Assembly: GCA_030531645.1 (NCBI GenBank) | Contig: JAUNNB010000001.1 | Span: forward strand, 62,001-126,000 | Length of the DNA: 64,000 bases | Reading direction: 5' to 3' | Origin: Candidatus Saccharimonadota bacterium | Lineage (GTDB): Bacteria; Patescibacteriota; Saccharimonadia; Saccharimonadales; Saccharimonadaceae | Shown here: positions 34,029-42,004 of the stretch, piece after piece | Layout: every line of letters starts with the position of its first letter | Position numbering within the stretch: the stretch's first letter is position 1 | Notes under the pieces: generated by a model | The model's database searches: none | The model's input: only the letters and a program-made list of their open reading frames with translations | What the model was told of the DNA's origin: nothing | Position numbers and translations under genes: made by a program

Positions 34029-34763
34029 ATGGAAGAAAATAACGGTAAAGTCGGTACTATTTTGCGGATTGTAGCGGTGGCTGTGGTTGCAGTATTTATT
34101 GGCGCCCTTATAATTTTTAACGCTGGATCTACCAAACCTTCTGATGAGATTTGGGATACGAAAGCAACTCTCGGTAATGTCGAGTCCAGCAATCATTTTG
34201 TGATGTATACAGATATTATGTGTCCATATTGCGACTACTTCTCTCGCGCCCTGATGGACGATTGGGATGAGGCTAAGAAATTCATCGAAGAAAATAATAT
34301 TGTCTTCGAGGTGCGTATGACAGACTTCCTTTGGGAATACAACGGAGTTTCTAAATATTCTACCGCCGGCGCTGAAGCCACAATCTGCGCTAAGAATGAG
34401 GATAGATTTTGGGATTATTACCACGCCGCTCTCAAGGCTTTGAATGATGACTACCACTCAAAGGGTATGGGTAATTCTCATGATTCCGCCCCTATTACAG
34501 ATATGCCAGATGATTACTGGGTGAAAATCGGCAAGGGAATCGGTCTAGGTGGTACATTTGAAGATTGTGTAAATAATCACGCCGCCTTGAAAGAAGTTCA
34601 GGACAATACCAAGAAAACCGCCAAGGCTCTCGAGAAAAACAACATCTCTGGCCTGCCATTCTTCCATTTCGGTAATTTCAAAACCTCTGGCTACGATACT
34701 AGCTGGGGCTGGGAAGACGGCGCCAAAAAATACTTTGAGGCTGGCCTCAAAGCTGCTAAATAA
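34029..34763 (+). CDS. DsbA/thioredoxin-fold thiol-disulfide oxidoreductase, membrane-anchored
   Basis: 244 residues. One N-terminal TM helix (about 15-35), then a thioredoxin-like domain with the active site MYTDIMCPYCDYFSRAL (CPYC). An inserted helical segment follows, and the cis-Pro loop is probably NNISGLPFFHF. It should act outside the membrane, forming disulfides in secreted proteins, several of which in this window have paired cysteines. AAAGGAG lies 6 nt before the ATG, with TATAAT just upstream. It is divergent from the CPTC membrane protein. Confidence 0.85.
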   Translation: MEENNGKVGTILRIVAVAVVAVFIGALIIFNAGSTKPSDEIWDTKATLGNVESSNHFVMYTDIMCPYCDYFSRALMDDWDEAKKFIEENNIVFEVRMTDFLWEYNGVSKYSTAGAEATICAKNEDRFWDYYHAALKALNDDYHSKGMGNSHDSAPITDMPDDYWVKIGKGIGLGGTFEDCVNNHAALKEVQDNTKKTAKALEKNNISGLPFFHFGNFKTSGYDTSWGWEDGAKKYFEAGLKAAK

Positions 34764-35072
34764 CTAGTCGCACCCTTCTTCGCGAATTTTTACACCGTTC
34801 ACGGTCTTGTATTTGCGTTTCGAATTTTTCTCTAATTTGGCTAGAACCTCTTTTTCGAGGTCAAGACCCAAAATCTCGGCCATCCCTAGCAGATAAATCA
34901 TCACATCTGCTAGCTCCTCGCCGAGATTATCTTTACTTTTAAGCCAAGCCTCATAGGCTTCGTTTAACTCGCCATATGTTAAACAGAATTCCTTCTCTAT
35001 GTTGGTTGTGTTGAAACCCTGCTTTACCTTATTGTCGTAGGCTTGTTTCTGGAGATCTTTTAGTTCAATCAT
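34764..35072 (-). CDS. MazG-like nucleotide pyrophosphohydrolase
   Basis: 102 residues, all-alpha NTP-PPase. The metal-binding acidic residues are visible in TYGELNEAYEAW and NLGEELADVMIYLLGMAEILGLDLEKEV. The family hydrolyses (d)NTPs to monophosphates for pool sanitation. The start codon is only 6 nt after the CCA end of tRNA-Leu, so the message is probably released by tRNA 3' processing. It is convergent with the DsbA-like gene, with no gap. Confidence 0.85.
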   Translation of the reverse strand: MIELKDLQKQAYDNKVKQGFNTTNIEKEFCLTYGELNEAYEAWLKSKDNLGEELADVMIYLLGMAEILGLDLEKEVLAKLEKNSKRKYKTVNGVKIREEGCD

Positions 35073-35078
35073 AATTCA

Positions 35079-35165
35079 TGGTGCCCGAGACAGGGGTTGA
35101 ACCTGCACGTCCGTGAAGACACTAGCACCTGAAGCTAGCGCGTCTGCCAATTCCGCCACTCGGGC
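35079..35165 (-). tRNA. tRNA-Leu (anticodon CAG)
   Basis: Minus-strand class II tRNA: acceptor GCCCGAG/CTCGGGC, anticodon stem CTAGC/GCTAG with loop TTCAGGT, a long variable arm, discriminator A and encoded CCA (35079-35081). Confidence 0.94.
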
Positions 35166-35176
35166 ATATTAAAAAA

Positions 35177-35250
35177 TGGAGGCACCGACCGGAATTGAAC
35201 CGGTGTACGCGGTTTTGCAGACCGCTGCGTAACCACTCCGCCACAGTGCC
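35177..35250 (-). tRNA. tRNA-Cys (anticodon GCA)
   Basis: Minus strand: acceptor GGCACTG/CGGTGCC, anticodon stem GCGGT with GCA in the loop, discriminator T as usual for Cys, encoded CCA. It lies just upstream of tRNA-Leu, so they are likely cotranscribed. Confidence 0.94.
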
Positions 35251-35296
35251 ATATGGGTATTATAGCACATCTAGATCGATTTTTCGAGCCAAGCAA

Positions 35297-35379
35297 CAAA
35301 AAACCTAGCCGCCGAAGCGTCTAGGATAAATTTGCCACACTCTAGGTATTTAAATGTCTCTCAACGTCATTCAAATACT
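35297..35379 (-). ncRNA. Candidate small RNA with perfect-consensus promoter (about 83 nt)
   Basis: The minus strand carries TTGACA (35414-35409), a 17-bp spacer and TATAAT (35391-35386), so transcription should start near 35379. The RNA has an 11-bp hairpin (gtatttgaatg with catttaaatac) and ends in stem cctag..cgc/gcg..ctagg (35304-35325) plus T6. CCTAGA occurs twice before the final CTAGG, so two mutually exclusive stems are possible. No open reading frame of note. Not a recognised RNA family. Confidence 0.6.
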
Positions 35380-35385
35380 AACCTT

Positions 35386-35414
35386 ATTATATAGGAACAA
35401 AATACTTATGTCAA
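35386..35414 (-). promoter_or_regulatory. Perfect sigma70 consensus promoter
   Basis: TTGACA, 17-bp spacer, TATAAT, all matching consensus, reading toward the candidate small RNA and beyond it tRNA-Cys and tRNA-Leu. Confidence 0.8.
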
Positions 35415-35500
35415 CATTGATTTTAGACTTTTTTATGATTTTGTTTTCACGTTTTCCACATTGACAAACTCGGAATACGATTGTCTTGAAAAACTGAACC

Positions 35501-35535
35501 GTGTTCGGTTTTTCAAAAAAGTGTTCGGTTTTTCA
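35501..35535. repeat. 15-bp direct repeat within a hairpin-rich stretch
   Basis: gtgttcggtttttca occurs at 35501-35515 and 35521-35535. The first copy also pairs with gaaaaactgaac just upstream. No gene is seen between 35415 and 35648. Confidence 0.6.
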
Positions 35536-35573
35536 GGGGCCAGATGGGGCAAAACGAAATCCGAACAAGGATC

Positions 35574-35623
35574 AAAAAACCACCTGTTCCGTAGCTAAGG
35601 GGGGTTAGCTACGGAGCAGGTGG
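35574..35623 (-). terminator. Long-stem terminator after tRNA-Gly
   Basis: A 17-bp stem (35581-35597 with 35606-35622, one G-T pair) with an 8-nt G-rich loop. On the minus strand it is followed by T6, so it should end the tRNA-Gly transcript. Confidence 0.7.
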
Positions 35624-35648
35624 CAAAACCGCTCCGTTTTTGCATAGC

Positions 35649-35725
35649 TGGTGCGAGCGAAGAGACTCTAACTCTCGACCTCTTCCTTGGCAAGGAAGCG
35701 CTCTAAACAACTGAGCTACGCTCGC
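35649..35725 (-). tRNA. tRNA-Gly (anticodon GCC)
   Basis: Minus strand: acceptor GCGAGCG/CGCTCGC, anticodon stem CTTCC/GGAAG with loop TTGCCAA, discriminator A, encoded CCA (35649-35651). Confidence 0.94.
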
Positions 35726-35785
35726 ATATCATGGTTTTAATTTGCGATATATAGATTGTAGCATAACTTTCTAGAAAAAGCAATA

Positions 35786-35998
35786 TCAAATTTCAATTAC
35801 CTTGTGCCTAGAGTTAGCTCCACGCACAATCTTTATAGATGTTTTTGGCACATCCATATATTTAGAGATTGCTTTAATTACTGCAGTATTTGCTTCGCCA
35901 TCGTGGGCTTTGGCACGAGTCCAAACAACCAACCCATCCTCGGTTTTCTCAATCTTTTCCTGCGAACTGCCAGGCTTCACTATAACACTTATTTTCAT
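35786..35998 (-). CDS. DUF167 (YggU family) protein
   Basis: 70 residues. Contains the whole DUF167 pattern: KPGSSQEKIE, VVWTRAKAHDGEANTAVIKAISKY and PKTSIKIVRGANSRHKVIEI. It is a small alpha/beta protein conserved in bacteria and archaea with unknown function. Monocistronic and divergent from the acidic surface protein. Confidence 0.88.
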   Translation of the reverse strand: MKISVIVKPGSSQEKIEKTEDGLVVWTRAKAHDGEANTAVIKAISKYMDVPKTSIKIVRGANSRHKVIEI

Positions 35999-36074
35999 TG
36001 CTTTTATTGTAGCATTTTTAAAACGCTTATGTTAAAATTTATCTAAATAAGGTCTAATTTTTAAGGAACCAATT

Positions 36075-37781
36075 ATGGATAATAACAACGAAAATACTAA
36101 CCCTGTACCAGAGACGCCGGCTCCAGAGCCAACGCCTACACCAGAGCCTACACCTGAGCCAACTCCTGAAGCGGCCCCTGAACCAGCCCCAGAAGCTCCA
36201 GTAGAGCAACCAGCAGCAGAACCAGAAGCTGTTGCTTCTGACCCTACTCCTGTAGCCCCTGCTCCGGTCGACACCTCTCGTCACCTCTACCCAGAAGACC
36301 AACCTTCAGTCCAGAAGGCTGAGAAAGCAGAAAAAGCCAAGAAGCGCAAAAAACCTATCATCATCGCTAGTGTTGTAGCAGGTCTCGCACTTATCGGTGG
36401 CGGTAGCGCCTTTGCAGCTACTTACATCATGCATAATCAACCAACCAATATTATGCTTTCATCCGTTAATCGCTTCCTTACCGCCAAGCATATCGATGCT
36501 CAGGGCACTATCACTATGAGGGATGTCAACGATGATGGCATTATCAAGCAGGCTGTTATCTCTCTCAAAGAAGGTTCCGAAGGCATCAATGTCGACTCTC
36601 AGGTTTCTATCAATATCCAATTCAATCAAGACCAGCTCGACATCGACCCTATTGGCATTAATCTCGGTGCTACTTTCATCAAGGAAGGTGTCGCCTATAT
36701 CCAGATTAACAACCTCAAAGACACCCTGGAATCTGTCAAAGCAAAACTTATCGAAACGATAAAGTCAAGCATGGTCGGCTATGACCAGGCTGCGCTCGAT
36801 ACGCTCATTGCCCATACTGAGGAATTTATTATGGGCCTCGCCAGCGATATTGACGGCGAATGGTGGAAGATTGATCTCAGTGAAATCCTCGACGAGGTCA
36901 AAGAAATGGATAACAGCCAAAAGAATGCTTACAAGACTTACTATAGCTGCGTTCTCAACGCCGTTAACGACGAAATCAATGGCCGTGTCAAATACCAGGA
37001 TGTTTATGACAAGCACTCCTTTGTCACCCTCGAAGAATCCAACGGCAAGACCAAATATGGCAAGTCCTTGGATGAGGTCTTCAGTGGTAACGGCGGCAAG
37101 TTCTACAATGTTAAAGTTGATGCCGGCAAGCTAGACGAGTTCATCGGCGCCATCGGCGACGCTAGCGACATCGCAGATAAGATTGGTAAATGTACCGAAG
37201 ACTACCAAAAAGCCATCGGCTACGACCTCGACATGTATGACGATGACGACGATTACGACTATGTCTACGAAGAGGAAGATGATTTTGATGACTATGATGA
37301 CGACGATGATTATGTCGAAAAGACAACCATCTACTGTCCAGATGGCTCAACCGCCACATCATTCAGTGAATGTTCCAAAGAGGCTGAAACTAATAGTAAA
37401 TACAAATACCTCGCAGACGACATTGAATTCCCAGAGATTGTTGTTGGTTTCAACGGCTTCTTCTCAAAGGAACTTAAGAGCCTCTATGTTCACGACGTCA
37501 CCAAGAACTATAAAGACGAAGACGATTTCGAATACGAAGTTGCCCTCAACTTCAGCTATAGCGACGATCTCACTGTCCACGCTCCAAGCCAATCAAAGAG
37601 CATCTCTGAACTCGTCACTCGTGTCACCGATGGTATCAATCAGTATATGACCGATATGCAAGCATTCTACTCTTCGGCATATTCATACCCAGTTCACAAG
37701 TGCGACCAGCTCGACATCAACTCCATGACTGATGATGAAGTTCTCAAGAACTGTGGTTACGGTGCATCACTCGATGCATAA
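36075..37781 (+). CDS. Membrane-anchored surface protein with Pro/Glu-rich N-terminus and acidic Asp tract
   Basis: 568 residues. The first ~60 residues are Pro/Glu/Ala repeats (PETPAPEPTPTPEPTPEP) and, given the TM orientation, are probably cytosolic. A basic stretch (KKRKKP) and one TM helix (about 95-115, IIIASVVAGLALIGGGSAFA) follow. The rest is extracellular, with an Asp/Glu/Tyr tract at about 386-415 that could bind divalent cations and a few cysteines near the C-terminus. I do not recognise the extracellular fold. Confidence 0.6.
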   Translation: MDNNNENTNPVPETPAPEPTPTPEPTPEPTPEAAPEPAPEAPVEQPAAEPEAVASDPTPVAPAPVDTSRHLYPEDQPSVQKAEKAEKAKKRKKPIIIASVVAGLALIGGGSAFAATYIMHNQPTNIMLSSVNRFLTAKHIDAQGTITMRDVNDDGIIKQAVISLKEGSEGINVDSQVSINIQFNQDQLDIDPIGINLGATFIKEGVAYIQINNLKDTLESVKAKLIETIKSSMVGYDQAALDTLIAHTEEFIMGLASDIDGEWWKIDLSEILDEVKEMDNSQKNAYKTYYSCVLNAVNDEINGRVKYQDVYDKHSFVTLEESNGKTKYGKSLDEVFSGNGGKFYNVKVDAGKLDEFIGAIGDASDIADKIGKCTEDYQKAIGYDLDMYDDDDDYDYVYEEEDDFDDYDDDDDYVEKTTIYCPDGSTATSFSECSKEAETNSKYKYLADDIEFPEIVVGFNGFFSKELKSLYVHDVTKNYKDEDDFEYEVALNFSYSDDLTVHAPSQSKSISELVTRVTDGINQYMTDMQAFYSSAYSYPVHKCDQLDINSMTDDEVLKNCGYGASLDA

Positions 37782-37817
37782 AGTGACAATATACTATAAT
37801 TATGGTATAATATAAGC

Positions 37818-39074
37818 GTGAACGAAGCGCTCAAAGAAAAACTAAAAACTTTACCTCACTCTCCTGGCGTTTACTTCCATAAAAACGCCGAAGGTGAGGT
37901 AATTTATGTTGGCAAAGCGGCAGTCTTGAAGAATCGCGTCCGCCAATATTTTCAGAATACCGAAAAAGATCCAAAAACCGAGGCCCTGGTCAAAGAAATT
38001 GCCATGACCGACTGGATTGTGGTCGATACAGAGATGGATGCCCTTTTCCTAGAATCAGAGATGATTAAGCGCTATATGCCTAAATGGAATATCTTGCTCC
38101 GCGACGACAAAACTGTGGTTTATGTCCGCATCGATATGAAATCTGAGGTTCCATATGTTACCACTACGCGCAATCCAGAAGGTGATGATGCGACTTACAT
38201 TGGCCCATTTTATGCCAAGTCGACCATCGTCGACGCGCTCCGTATCTTGCGCCGAGTTTTCCCATATTACGACCGTCCATACGATGGCCGAAAAACCCTC
38301 AACACCGACCTCGGCCTTACCCCGGGTATCGAAATCGGCAAAGTTACGCCAGCCGAGTATAAAAAATCTTTGCGCAACCTCATTCGTTATCTCAACGGCG
38401 ACAGGGAAACGCTCCTAAAAGACATCGAAAAGCAGATGAAAGAGGCCTCCAAGGCTCAGGAATATGAGCACGCCGCCAGTCTCCGTAACCAGCTCTATGG
38501 CCTCAAGGGTCTGAAACGCAAAATCGTTTTCAGTGATAAGGAATTCCTCGATATTTCTTCCGACAAGGCTCTGCTTGAACTTCAGAAATTACTAAACCTA
38601 GAAACTCCCCCACGCCGTATTGAAGGCTATGATATCTCTCATATCTCCGGCCAGAATGTGGTTGGCTCGATGGTCGTCTTTACCAACGGTACGGCAGATC
38701 GCGCCCAGTATCGCAAGTTCAAACTTCGCAAACAACAGAATAATGATACAGCCTCCCTGCAAGAAGTCCTTACCCGCCGCCTCAAACACAACGAGTGGAC
38801 CTTCCCAGATGTGATTTTACTCGATGGTGGTGCCCCTCAGCTCTCCTCAGCTATGGAAATCTTGAAGGATACCGACATCGCCGTTATCGCCCGCGATAAA
38901 TCTGGCGACCATTCTCGTAATGCTGAGGTTAAAATTATTACCGCCGACAGGGAATTACACTATCTCAAACCAGACAGTCACCTCTCCAAGCTCATCGCTC
39001 GCATCGACGAAGAAGCACATAGATTTGCTATCACCTATCATCGCCTACTTCAAGGTAAGAAACTCTTGAAATAA
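37818..39074 (+). CDS. uvrC: Excinuclease ABC subunit C, shortened (no HhH domain)
   Basis: 418 residues against the usual ~600, GTG start 6 nt after TATAAT. Domains in order: GIY-YIG nuclease (SPGVYFHKNAEGEVIYVGKA), UVR motif (LLKDIEKQMKEASKAQEYEHAASLRNQL region), and the RNase H-like C-terminal nuclease domain (GYDISHISGQNVVGSMVVF, DVILLDGGAPQLSSA). It stops at FAITYHRLLQGKKLLK, so the tandem helix-hairpin-helix DNA-binding domain is absent. It should still make both incisions in nucleotide excision repair, though DNA binding may differ. uvrA and uvrB are not in the window. Confidence 0.93.
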   Translation: MNEALKEKLKTLPHSPGVYFHKNAEGEVIYVGKAAVLKNRVRQYFQNTEKDPKTEALVKEIAMTDWIVVDTEMDALFLESEMIKRYMPKWNILLRDDKTVVYVRIDMKSEVPYVTTTRNPEGDDATYIGPFYAKSTIVDALRILRRVFPYYDRPYDGRKTLNTDLGLTPGIEIGKVTPAEYKKSLRNLIRYLNGDRETLLKDIEKQMKEASKAQEYEHAASLRNQLYGLKGLKRKIVFSDKEFLDISSDKALLELQKLLNLETPPRRIEGYDISHISGQNVVGSMVVFTNGTADRAQYRKFKLRKQQNNDTASLQEVLTRRLKHNEWTFPDVILLDGGAPQLSSAMEILKDTDIAVIARDKSGDHSRNAEVKIITADRELHYLKPDSHLSKLIARIDEEAHRFAITYHRLLQGKKLLK

Positions 39075-39100
39075 TCTAGAAAGTAAAGTATAATAACCCT

Positions 39101-39328
39101 ATGAATGTAGGCAACATATTGGAAACTGTCACTATGATTTCTGCTGTGCTCAGCATTTTGTTGATTCTTCTTCAACAACGCGGCGCAAGTCTTGGTGCTG
39201 GTTTTGGCGCATCCGGCGAACTTTACACCACTCGCCGCGGTCTTGATAAATCACTATTTAACGCCACTATTTTCACGGTGTTAGTGTTTATTTGCTCGAT
39301 TCTCGGAATCCTCTTGATTCCATCATAA
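39101..39328 (+). CDS. secG: Protein translocase subunit SecG
   Basis: 75 residues with two TM helices separated by the SecG loop LLQQRGASLGAGFGASGELYTTRRG. SecG assists SecYE in protein export. TATAAT ends 6 nt before the ATG, which suggests leaderless translation. It is 13 nt upstream of the peptide-binding protein gene and may be cotranscribed with it. Confidence 0.92.
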   Translation: MNVGNILETVTMISAVLSILLILLQQRGASLGAGFGASGELYTTRRGLDKSLFNATIFTVLVFICSILGILLIPS

Positions 39329-39341
39329 TCGAATTTTAGTT

Positions 39342-41084
39342 ATGGAAAAGTTTTTCAAAAAGCGTGGGCAAAAATTACAAAGGCGAGTAACTCGCCTTGC
39401 TAAGGATGTTAGCGAAGATAGTATCGATCATATCAAGGAAAACTTGGTTGATCGCGTCTCTCATATTCGCAACGTCCGTCTTCTCGTCCTCGAATGGAGC
39501 CTACTTGTCGTAGTGATGATTTTCTTGAGCCTTACTCAGGCTTTCTGGTATTCTGATTCCTATGCTTCTGAAACTTATGTTCCAGGTGGCACTTATTCTG
39601 AGGCTACCCTCGGTAAAGTGAATTCTTTGAACCCACTTTTTGCTAGTACTAACTCTGAAAAAACATTGAGCCGCTTGCTTTTTGCCACGCTCACTAGTGT
39701 CGACTATACCGGCCACACCGGTCTCGGCCTCGCTGAGAGTATCACAATGGACGAAACTGGTAAGACTTGGACCTTGAAGCTCCGCGATGGCCTCAAGTGG
39801 TCTGATGGTGAACCACTCACAAATGCTGATGTCATCTTCACGGTCAATCTTATCCAAGACACCAGGACTAATACGAGCTATAACAACGCCATGGCCGGCG
39901 TCAGTGTTGCAGAGGATAAGGCCGGTAATCTTGTCTTTAGCCTCGATACACCAAATGTCTATTTCAACTCCGCTCTCGATCTTCCAATCGTGCCAAAGCA
40001 TATTCTAGAAAAGGTTGAGTCAGCCCTCTTGCTCGAGGATACTTTTAGCACGGCTCCAACCGTCACATCCGGCGCCTTCACTTATAACGCTGCCCAGCTC
40101 GTTGGCACTGAAGGTGAAAAAATTATCTACCTCAACCCAAACAGCAATTATTACAAAGGTAAAGCTATGCTCGGTAGCTTCGTGGTTCACGCTTTCTTGA
40201 AGACTGATGATATTGTTTCTGCACTTAATACCGGTATGGTTTCCGCTACAGCCGAACTTCGTTCTTCGGATGAATCCAAGATTACCTCTGGCGCCATCAC
40301 TCTCCGTCAGACTTCACTTAGCTACGGCGTTTACGCTTTCTTCAATATGGATAGTGAAACTCTGAAATCCAAGCCTCTCCGCCAAGCCATTCGTCAAGGT
40401 CTCAATATGACTAACCTTCGCAATTTCCTAAACGGCGAGGTCGCTCTCGACTACCCACTCATCCCATCACAGATTGACATTAAAAAATACCCAGAAATTC
40501 CACAGGAAGATTTCATCAAGGCTCGTAGCGCGGTTATGAATATCGTCGGTGCTAACCCAACCGAAACCCTCCAGGTGGTGACGGTTGATTCCGGTTATCT
40601 CTCTCAAATCGCCCAAAATATGGCAGAGCAGCTCACCGACCTTGGCATTCCAGCCACCGCTCAAGTCTACGAAGCTAACCAGGATTTCGTCTTGAACGTC
40701 CTTCGTCCACGCAATTACGACATTGTCATTTATCCTATCGGCCTTGGCCCAGATCCAGACCTCATGGCCTATTATCACTCTACTCAGGCTACTTCTAGCG
40801 GTTACAATCTCTCCAACTATCGCAACTCACTCGTGAACGATATTATGGTTTCCGCCCGCACTACCGTAGACCAGAATCTCCGCTCCAAGAAGTATGAAAG
40901 TTTCCTCAATACTTGGGTTGACGACGTTCCAGCCATTGGTATTTATCAGACCGCACTTTCATATTACGTGAACAAAAACGTCCGCACTTTCTCGACCGAG
41001 AATTCACTCGTCTACAGCACGGACCGTTTCAATGACGTCATTTACTGGGCTGCTGAAAAAGCTACCAAGAACCGCACCCCATAA
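39342..41084 (+). CDS. Extracellular solute-binding protein family 5 (OppA/DppA-like), TM-anchored
   Basis: 580 residues. A basic N-terminus and one TM helix (about 45-68) anchor it, instead of a lipoprotein signal with cysteine. The SBP_bac_5 fold follows: YSEATLGKVNSLNPLFA, WTLKLRDGLKWSDGEPLTNADVIFT, and the C-terminal ALSYYVNKNVRTF region. Such proteins capture oligopeptides for an ABC importer. No permease or ATPase is adjacent, so the transporter is elsewhere or the protein works alone. Peptide uptake would suit an organism with reduced amino-acid synthesis. Confidence 0.9.
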   Translation: MEKFFKKRGQKLQRRVTRLAKDVSEDSIDHIKENLVDRVSHIRNVRLLVLEWSLLVVVMIFLSLTQAFWYSDSYASETYVPGGTYSEATLGKVNSLNPLFASTNSEKTLSRLLFATLTSVDYTGHTGLGLAESITMDETGKTWTLKLRDGLKWSDGEPLTNADVIFTVNLIQDTRTNTSYNNAMAGVSVAEDKAGNLVFSLDTPNVYFNSALDLPIVPKHILEKVESALLLEDTFSTAPTVTSGAFTYNAAQLVGTEGEKIIYLNPNSNYYKGKAMLGSFVVHAFLKTDDIVSALNTGMVSATAELRSSDESKITSGAITLRQTSLSYGVYAFFNMDSETLKSKPLRQAIRQGLNMTNLRNFLNGEVALDYPLIPSQIDIKKYPEIPQEDFIKARSAVMNIVGANPTETLQVVTVDSGYLSQIAQNMAEQLTDLGIPATAQVYEANQDFVLNVLRPRNYDIVIYPIGLGPDPDLMAYYHSTQATSSGYNLSNYRNSLVNDIMVSARTTVDQNLRSKKYESFLNTWVDDVPAIGIYQTALSYYVNKNVRTFSTENSLVYSTDRFNDVIYWAAEKATKNRTP

Positions 41085-41089
41085 AATAA

Positions 41090-41125
41090 AATAATGCCCG
41101 CGATAAAACTGCGAGCATTATTGAA
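41090..41125 (-). terminator. Terminator of the 41166 gene
   Basis: Minus-strand stem aatgctcgca/cgcgggcatt (with wobble) followed by a T-rich run. It lies between the two convergent genes. Confidence 0.6.
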
Positions 41126-41165
41126 ATAATCATACTGTAATAAGCAATCACTCCCTTCATTATTT

Positions 41166-41732
41166 TCAATAGTTACCTACTTCTACTAAATCACAATACA
41201 TATCACGAGGCATTGTCGCGTTCGCTTCCTTTGGACATTCCTCAAAAATCTTTTTTCTGAGCTTTTTAGACTCTTCAGTCATATATAAGTGTTCGATCAA
41301 GTAACAACTATGCTGAGTTTCAATCAAGAAGCATTCACCATGAATAGTATGGCAATTTTCAGTACGATGAATCCTCACTATGGGTGATGTTTTAATTATA
41401 TCGCCGGCCCACCATGAAAGAACTCCACCTTTATGTTTTCCACTATCAGGAGTGTATTTTATATATTCCTGACAGAGTTGCCCTAGTGCACAAAACGTCC
41501 TACCGGGCAATAAAGCTGATAGATCTAATGTCTCATCATCGCCTTCTTCGAACTCTTTTGCTAGCTGCATGGCTTTGTAATTATACTCTTTCTGCCAGCG
41601 GCCAAACTTTGGACTAATAATCTTTTGCTCTTCCGGCGAGTCATACATATCCGGGCTAATTGCCAGATGATTAAAAGTCCCATGTAACTTCTTTGTTCTT
41701 AATACCTTTTCTACATCACTAAATCTCTTCAT
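41166..41732 (-). CDS. Unknown soluble protein of the accessory cluster
   Basis: 188 residues from the ATG at 41732, chosen because AAGGAGAAA precedes it. No signal peptide or TM helix. It is His- and Cys-rich in the C-terminal half (IHRTENCHTIHGECFLIETQHSCYLIEHLYM), which could bind metal or simply be structural. The family is not recognised. Codon and base use are more AT-rich than in the flanking genes. It is transcribed divergently from the 42058 gene out of a shared promoter region. Confidence 0.6.
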   Translation of the reverse strand: MKRFSDVEKVLRTKKLHGTFNHLAISPDMYDSPEEQKIISPKFGRWQKEYNYKAMQLAKEFEEGDDETLDLSALLPGRTFCALGQLCQEYIKYTPDSGKHKGGVLSWWAGDIIKTSPIVRIHRTENCHTIHGECFLIETQHSCYLIEHLYMTEESKKLRKKIFEECPKEANATMPRDMYCDLVEVGNY

Positions 41733-41848
41733 ATCATTTCTCCTTATATAAAAAATAACTTTACTACCAATATCAAAGGCATTAAAAACCACTGCCTATT
41801 TTTAACAGTACAACCTATTTTTTAAGGTGCCATTAATACAACCTCCTT

Positions 41849-41877
41849 ATTATAGCATACCATAAGCAATTTGTCAA
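41849..41877 (-). promoter_or_regulatory. Accessory-type promoter, minus arm of a divergent pair
   Basis: TTGACA (41877-41872), 17-bp spacer ending in ATGC, TATAAT (41854-41849). An AAGGAGGT directly follows the -10 and would lie upstream of the expected transcription start. A 3-codon ORF (ATG GCA CCT TAA) starts at 41833. The leader to the 41732 start is about 110 nt. Confidence 0.75.
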
Positions 41878-41897
41878 TACTTAAAGCATAAAAACTA

Positions 41898-41926
41898 TTG
41901 ACAAAAATAAGCATATGTGCTATAAT
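41898..41926 (+). promoter_or_regulatory. Accessory-type promoter, plus arm of a divergent pair
   Basis: TTGACA (41898-41903), 17-bp spacer ending in TGTGC, TATAAT (41921-41926). Its sequence mirrors the minus arm, and the two -35 boxes are 20 bp apart. Confidence 0.8.
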
Positions 41927-41947
41927 AAGAGTATAAGCCTTATGGTT

Positions 41948-42004
41948 TAAGCACTTTTACAGCGAAAGATTTAGACTTTTTTTCTGTGCTTATGCCCTAA
42001 GGTC
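41948..42004 (+). other. Structured 5' leader of the 42058 gene
   Basis: Arms ccttatggtttaagcac and gtgcttatgccctaagg pair over about 17 positions with a few mismatches; the inner 7 bp taagcac/gtgctta are perfect. The arms enclose a ~30-nt A/T-rich loop. It is followed by AGGAGGAAG before the ATG. Confidence 0.55.

Noticed and set aside
33990-34457. N-terminal extension of the CPTC membrane protein on the minus strand
   Set aside because: It would be antisense to the conserved DsbA-like gene; the -10 box at 34001-33996 places the true start at 33989.
41831-41848. Leader peptide MAP on the minus strand
   Set aside because: Three codons only, and the AAGGAGG in front of it would lie upstream of the predicted transcription start, so translation is doubtful; mentioned only in the promoter entry.
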